DNA from: an uncultured Methylobacillus sp.
GTDB lineage: Bacteria > Pseudomonadota > Gammaproteobacteria > Burkholderiales > Methylophilaceae
Direction: 5' to 3'
Assembly: GCA_946481235.1 (NCBI GenBank)
Contig: CAMLME010000077.1
Span: 1-8,650, forward strand
Length of the DNA stretch: 8,650 nucleotides
The notes beneath the pieces were generated by a model. That model searched no databases. It had not been told where the DNA came from and saw only the letters and a program-made list of their open reading frames with translations. Below, in pieces: positions 6,190 to 8,650 of the stretch; the first letter of the stretch is position 1; every line of letters begins with the position of its first letter. The translations under genes and the position numbers were made by a program.

Positions 6190-7890
6190 TCATACCCGCT
6201 TTTGCCGTCGCGTGACTAACCAGCGCCACACGAGGCTATCGGGGACCTCTACGCCTTCCTGCACGTAAGTCAGGACTTTCTGGTTCAGTACCAGCAAGGG
6301 GTGGGCGGCCCTGGCTGTCTGCGTACCGCAGAACAGGATGCGGTCGTCGGCTTCAAGGACGGTATCGAGTTCCGGCAGCAGTATGCTCTGGTTGCCGCGA
6401 ATCAACAGCAGCGGGACGGTGAATAGCCGCTTTTCGCGGTTGGAAGGATCTTTTGTCAGCAAATCCAGATGGACGGTCTTGCCCTGCTCGAACATGCACA
6501 TGACTGCGGGTGCGCGCTCCTCGTTGAGATATGCTCCCCAGGTTTCCGGCACGTTTTCCCCGACCACCTCGACCAGCCGGCTGATCAGCTGGTTGGCCCA
6601 GGCATTGCTCTGGCTGCGGGCGAGATGGAGGAACTGCGCCAGCATCGGCGTGATCAGGTGGGCCAGGCATTCGTGCGCGATAATGTCGCTCAGCTGCATG
6701 GTGATATCCGCATTGAATTTCCGGAAAAGCGGACTGTTGAAACGCCTGTTCTTGCGGATGACGACGAAGAGGTCGGGCTTGAGCTCAAGCGCGGTCATCG
6801 CGATCGACAGGTTGTTGATGTCGTTGTCGGTGCCGGCGACGATGCCGACGGCATTTTCGATGCCGGCCTCGATCAGGGTGTGGGCTTCGGTGCCGCTGCC
6901 GAGAATGTAGTTCTCGCAGCCGGTAAGCTCGGGCTGCGCCTCGACGATTCTGATACTGGCTCCTTCCAGCTCGAGATTTTTCACCACGGCCTTGCCGAAG
7001 CGGCCGTAGCCGCACACGATCCAGTTGCCCACCGGCGGAGGCGTGGGCGAGGGCAATGTGGAGCCAGGTACGCCGGTCAGCCACTCGTGCAGCAGATAGG
7101 TACCGAGCGAGTGGATTTCCATGGCGAGGTGTTCGCCGAAGAGTTCGTAAGGATTGATGATGTGATCGGTGCCGAACGAGGCCATGTTGGCAGCGGTTTC
7201 GGCATGCTCTGCGCGGCACAGTACCGGCAGTTCCGGACTGATGAGCTTGACCGCTACCGCGACTGCCAGGTTGACGTGATCGTCGTTGGTGAGGGCGGCA
7301 ATGCCGCCGCACTGCGGGTGCTGGATACCCGCCTGCAACAGGATATCCGGCAGCTTGGCATCGGCGCAAAGCCCGGGAACGGGCGCCTGGTAATCCTGCA
7401 ATTCGAGTTCGTTGATGCGGTCCTGGTCGATGTCCAGGGTGACCACGCGGATGCCCTTGCTATCCAATGCCCCTACCAGCAGGCTGCCGGTTTCGCCGTA
7501 GCCGCAAACGATGTAGAAGCGCTCGTGCAGGCCCTGTACCGCGCGGCCGAAGCGCGCGACAGTGATGGCCTGGCGCAGTGCCGGGTCCTGTGCCAGTGCG
7601 ATGATCTTGCCGATGGCGTAGAACCAGGAAATGACCGTGAGGTAGATTGAAAACGTCATCCACAGGCGCTGGTCCTGGCTGAATGCGTAAGGGACTTCAC
7701 CGAAACCGATGGTGGTGGCGGTATAGCTGATGACGTAGAACGCCTCGAAGATGCTCATGTGCCAGAGCCTGCCCTCGGCATCCAGGCCCGGCATCAACGT
7801 AAGTCCGAGTACGGCAATGCCGTAGCTGACGATCAGCGTAATCAGCGGCGCGCGCATGCGCCGCAGGATCAGGAAAAAAATACTATTCAC
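6190..7890 (-). CDS. Potassium channel with two RCK (TrkA-N) domains
   Basis: A 566-residue inner-membrane ion channel. Helix 1 is at about residues 14-34. A pore helix leads to the selectivity filter T60-I-G-F-G-E65, a TVGYG variant, and helix 2 is at about 76-100, so this is a two-helix pore like MthK. Two cytoplasmic RCK domains follow. The first has the Rossmann motif G130-Y-G-E-T-G135 with an Asp at the end of the second strand (VVTLDID). The second, from about residue 288, has CGYGRFGK with a Glu at the equivalent place (RIVEAQ). These acidic residues favour NAD(H) binding. A TrkA-C-like segment lies near the C-terminus (LFTVPLLLIRGNQSILLPELDTVLEADDRILFCG). Tandem RCK channels of this type include GsuK. 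The start is GTG without a clear Shine-Dalgarno, 17 bp after the DUF6394 stop, suggesting coupling; ATG at 7857 is an alternative start. Confidence 0.93.
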   Translation of the reverse strand: MNSIFFLILRRMRAPLITLIVSYGIAVLGLTLMPGLDAEGRLWHMSIFEAFYVISYTATTIGFGEVPYAFSQDQRLWMTFSIYLTVISWFYAIGKIIALAQDPALRQAITVARFGRAVQGLHERFYIVCGYGETGSLLVGALDSKGIRVVTLDIDQDRINELELQDYQAPVPGLCADAKLPDILLQAGIQHPQCGGIAALTNDDHVNLAVAVAVKLISPELPVLCRAEHAETAANMASFGTDHIINPYELFGEHLAMEIHSLGTYLLHEWLTGVPGSTLPSPTPPPVGNWIVCGYGRFGKAVVKNLELEGASIRIVEAQPELTGCENYILGSGTEAHTLIEAGIENAVGIVAGTDNDINNLSIAMTALELKPDLFVVIRKNRRFNSPLFRKFNADITMQLSDIIAHECLAHLITPMLAQFLHLARSQSNAWANQLISRLVEVVGENVPETWGAYLNEERAPAVMCMFEQGKTVHLDLLTKDPSNREKRLFTVPLLLIRGNQSILLPELDTVLEADDRILFCGTQTARAAHPLLVLNQKVLTYVQEGVEVPDSLVWRWLVTRRQKRV

Positions 7891-7907
7891 GGACGACCAG
7901 CGCCGGG

Positions 7908-8282
7908 TTAGCGACGCAGCATGATGGTTTCGATGATCAGCAGGATCACGGACGTGACGTTGGCGAGGAAAGCGCCGCCCGACAGCGAAACGATGCTGAC
8001 CATGGTGCTGGTCGTCATCTGCTCGCCGCCAAATGCGGCCCAGATAACCGCGGCGGCGATCAGCTGCAGGTCGGCGACCAGACTGGTCGAAAGATGAATT
8101 GCGCCAATCTGCGTACGGTCGCCAAACTTGAGCACGGTGGCGATCAGGTTGACCACGATGGCAGCGTACAACTCATAGGCATGATGGTATTCGGGATTGC
8201 CGATGTCGCCGATGAAAAAACCGAAATTGAGCGTCATCGCCAGTACGATGAAGAAGCCGAACGCGACTTTTTCCAGATTCAT
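7908..8282 (-). CDS. DUF6394 family small membrane protein
   Basis: A 124-residue integral membrane protein with four predicted helices at about residues 7-25, 37-55, 62-84 and 94-121. The sequence (EKVAFGFFIVLAMTLNFGFFIGDI at the N-terminus and VLKFGDRTQIGA in the middle) matches my memory of the DUF6394 family, whose function is unknown. The KFGDRTQ loop between helices 2 and 3 is the main polar conserved-looking element. A good Shine-Dalgarno, AAGGA, lies 6 bases before the ATG. The gene sits immediately upstream of the two-RCK potassium channel (17 bp), so the products may act together, for example as an accessory subunit; that is inference from position only. The family name is from memory and less certain than the membrane topology. 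Confidence 0.8.
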   Translation of the reverse strand: MNLEKVAFGFFIVLAMTLNFGFFIGDIGNPEYHHAYELYAAIVVNLIATVLKFGDRTQIGAIHLSTSLVADLQLIAAAVIWAAFGGEQMTTSTMVSIVSLSGGAFLANVTSVILLIIETIMLRR

Positions 8283-8303
8283 GATGTTTCCTTAGCGGTT
8301 AGT

Positions 8304-8327
8304 GATGAAGCGGGGCGTCCGCTCATC
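8304..8327 (-). promoter_or_regulatory. Leader hairpin upstream of the DUF6394 gene
   Basis: On the minus strand the arms GATGAGCGG and CCGC-T-TCATC (one bulged base) enclose a 5-base loop, giving a 9-bp hairpin that ends about 21 bases before the ATG and about 10 bases before the Shine-Dalgarno. No T run follows on either strand, so it is not a standard intrinsic terminator. It may be a leader or mRNA-processing structure between the CHAD gene and the DUF6394 gene. Function is unproven. Confidence 0.35.
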
Positions 8328-8346
8328 GGGGATCATAACAAAAGAA

Positions 8347-8650
8347 TCAATTCCAGAACGGGCCGATGCCGGCAAAACGACTCCAGCGGCTCTTCAGCTT
8401 CTTGATTCCGTGCTTCATACGCAGGCCGTTCCAGCCTGCAAACAGCAGATGCGCGTCGCGGCTCTCGCGGTCGGCACGGGTGCCCATCAGATGAACAATC
8501 AGCTGATCCGTGACGGTGATGTCGTTGAGATCGCCCAGTACACCCTGCAGGTCGGCGAGGCGGCGGAGATAGCGCTTCGACTTGTCATCCGGATGCAGGC
8601 CGGCAAAAAACTCCGCGGCATAGCGCAGTTTTTTTGCGGCAATGCGGGCT
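8347..8650 (-). CDS. CHAD-domain protein, C-terminal 100 residues (truncated by window)
   Basis: The frame is open from the window edge to a TGA at 8349-8347 and gives 100 residues ending GIGPFWN. The start lies outside the window. It matches the C-terminal part of a CHAD domain: RIAAKKLRYAAEFFAGLHP, then KRYLRRLADLQGVLGDLNDITVTDQLI, then a basic tail (MKHGIKKLKSRWSRF). CHAD domains are alpha-helical bundles rich in conserved basic residues that bind polyphosphate, and they often occur with a CYTH (ygiF-type) domain at the N-terminus. Whether a CYTH domain is present here cannot be seen. The gene is 64 bp upstream of DUF6394 on the same strand and could be the first gene visible of the same transcript. 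Confidence 0.85.
   Translation of the reverse strand, partial: ARIAAKKLRYAAEFFAGLHPDDKSKRYLRRLADLQGVLGDLNDITVTDQLIVHLMGTRADRESRDAHLLFAGWNGLRMKHGIKKLKSRWSRFAGIGPFWN

Noticed and set aside
6469..7650. Long plus-strand open frame of 393 codons opposite the potassium channel
   Set aside because: It lies entirely antisense to a gene with clear channel and RCK motifs, shows no recognisable domain, and is expected from the GC-rich third positions of the real gene.

Overview
The window looks like a chromosomal segment of a Gram-negative proteobacterium with fairly high GC. A betaproteobacterium is my best guess, from the style of the proteins: a twin-arginine (Tat) exported YcbK/DUF882 protein, a glycine-zipper envelope protein and a DUF6394 membrane protein. 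No rRNA, tRNA, insertion sequence, phage gene or CRISPR array is visible. Every stretch longer than about 205 bp carries a gene. The genus is not determined.

Layout. (1) Bases 1-1336, plus strand: the 3' part of an M17 leucyl-aminopeptidase-type gene, overlapping by ATGA a YhcH/DUF386 sugar-related gene. (2) Bases 1328-1531, minus strand: a small hypothetical gene with a good ribosome binding site. (3) Bases 1592-3093, plus strand: a two-gene cell-wall unit, a LysM + YkuD L,D-transpeptidase followed 8 bp later by a Tat-exported DUF882/M15 zinc peptidase of the YcbK/MepK type. (4) Bases 3098-4039, minus strand: a secreted pentapeptide-repeat protein with a degenerate YHS-like domain and a C-terminal CxxC. 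Its divergent upstream region holds an 18-bp palindrome lying exactly between a good -35 and a fair -10 box. (5) Bases 4244-4834, plus strand: a glycine-zipper (17 kDa antigen-like) envelope protein that starts at GTG and ends at two tandem rho-independent terminators. (6) Bases 8650-4919, minus strand: a four-gene co-directional run made of the end of a CHAD-domain protein, a DUF6394 four-helix membrane protein, a potassium channel with two RCK (TrkA-N) domains, and an MFS exporter.

How the parts may work together. Most of the window concerns the envelope. The transpeptidase and the MepK-like peptidase are candidates for making and cutting peptidoglycan crosslinks. The pentapeptide and glycine-zipper proteins are exported. 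The minus-strand run joins a K+ channel predicted to bind nucleotide to a conserved small membrane protein and, upstream, to a CHAD protein, a family linked to polyphosphate. The family calls rest on motifs read by eye. The regulatory proposals and the functional links between neighbours are inference. I see no clearly new defence or mobile system. The points most worth a second look are the promoter-embedded operator, the secreted YHS-like/pentapeptide protein, and the CHAD-DUF6394-channel neighbourhood.
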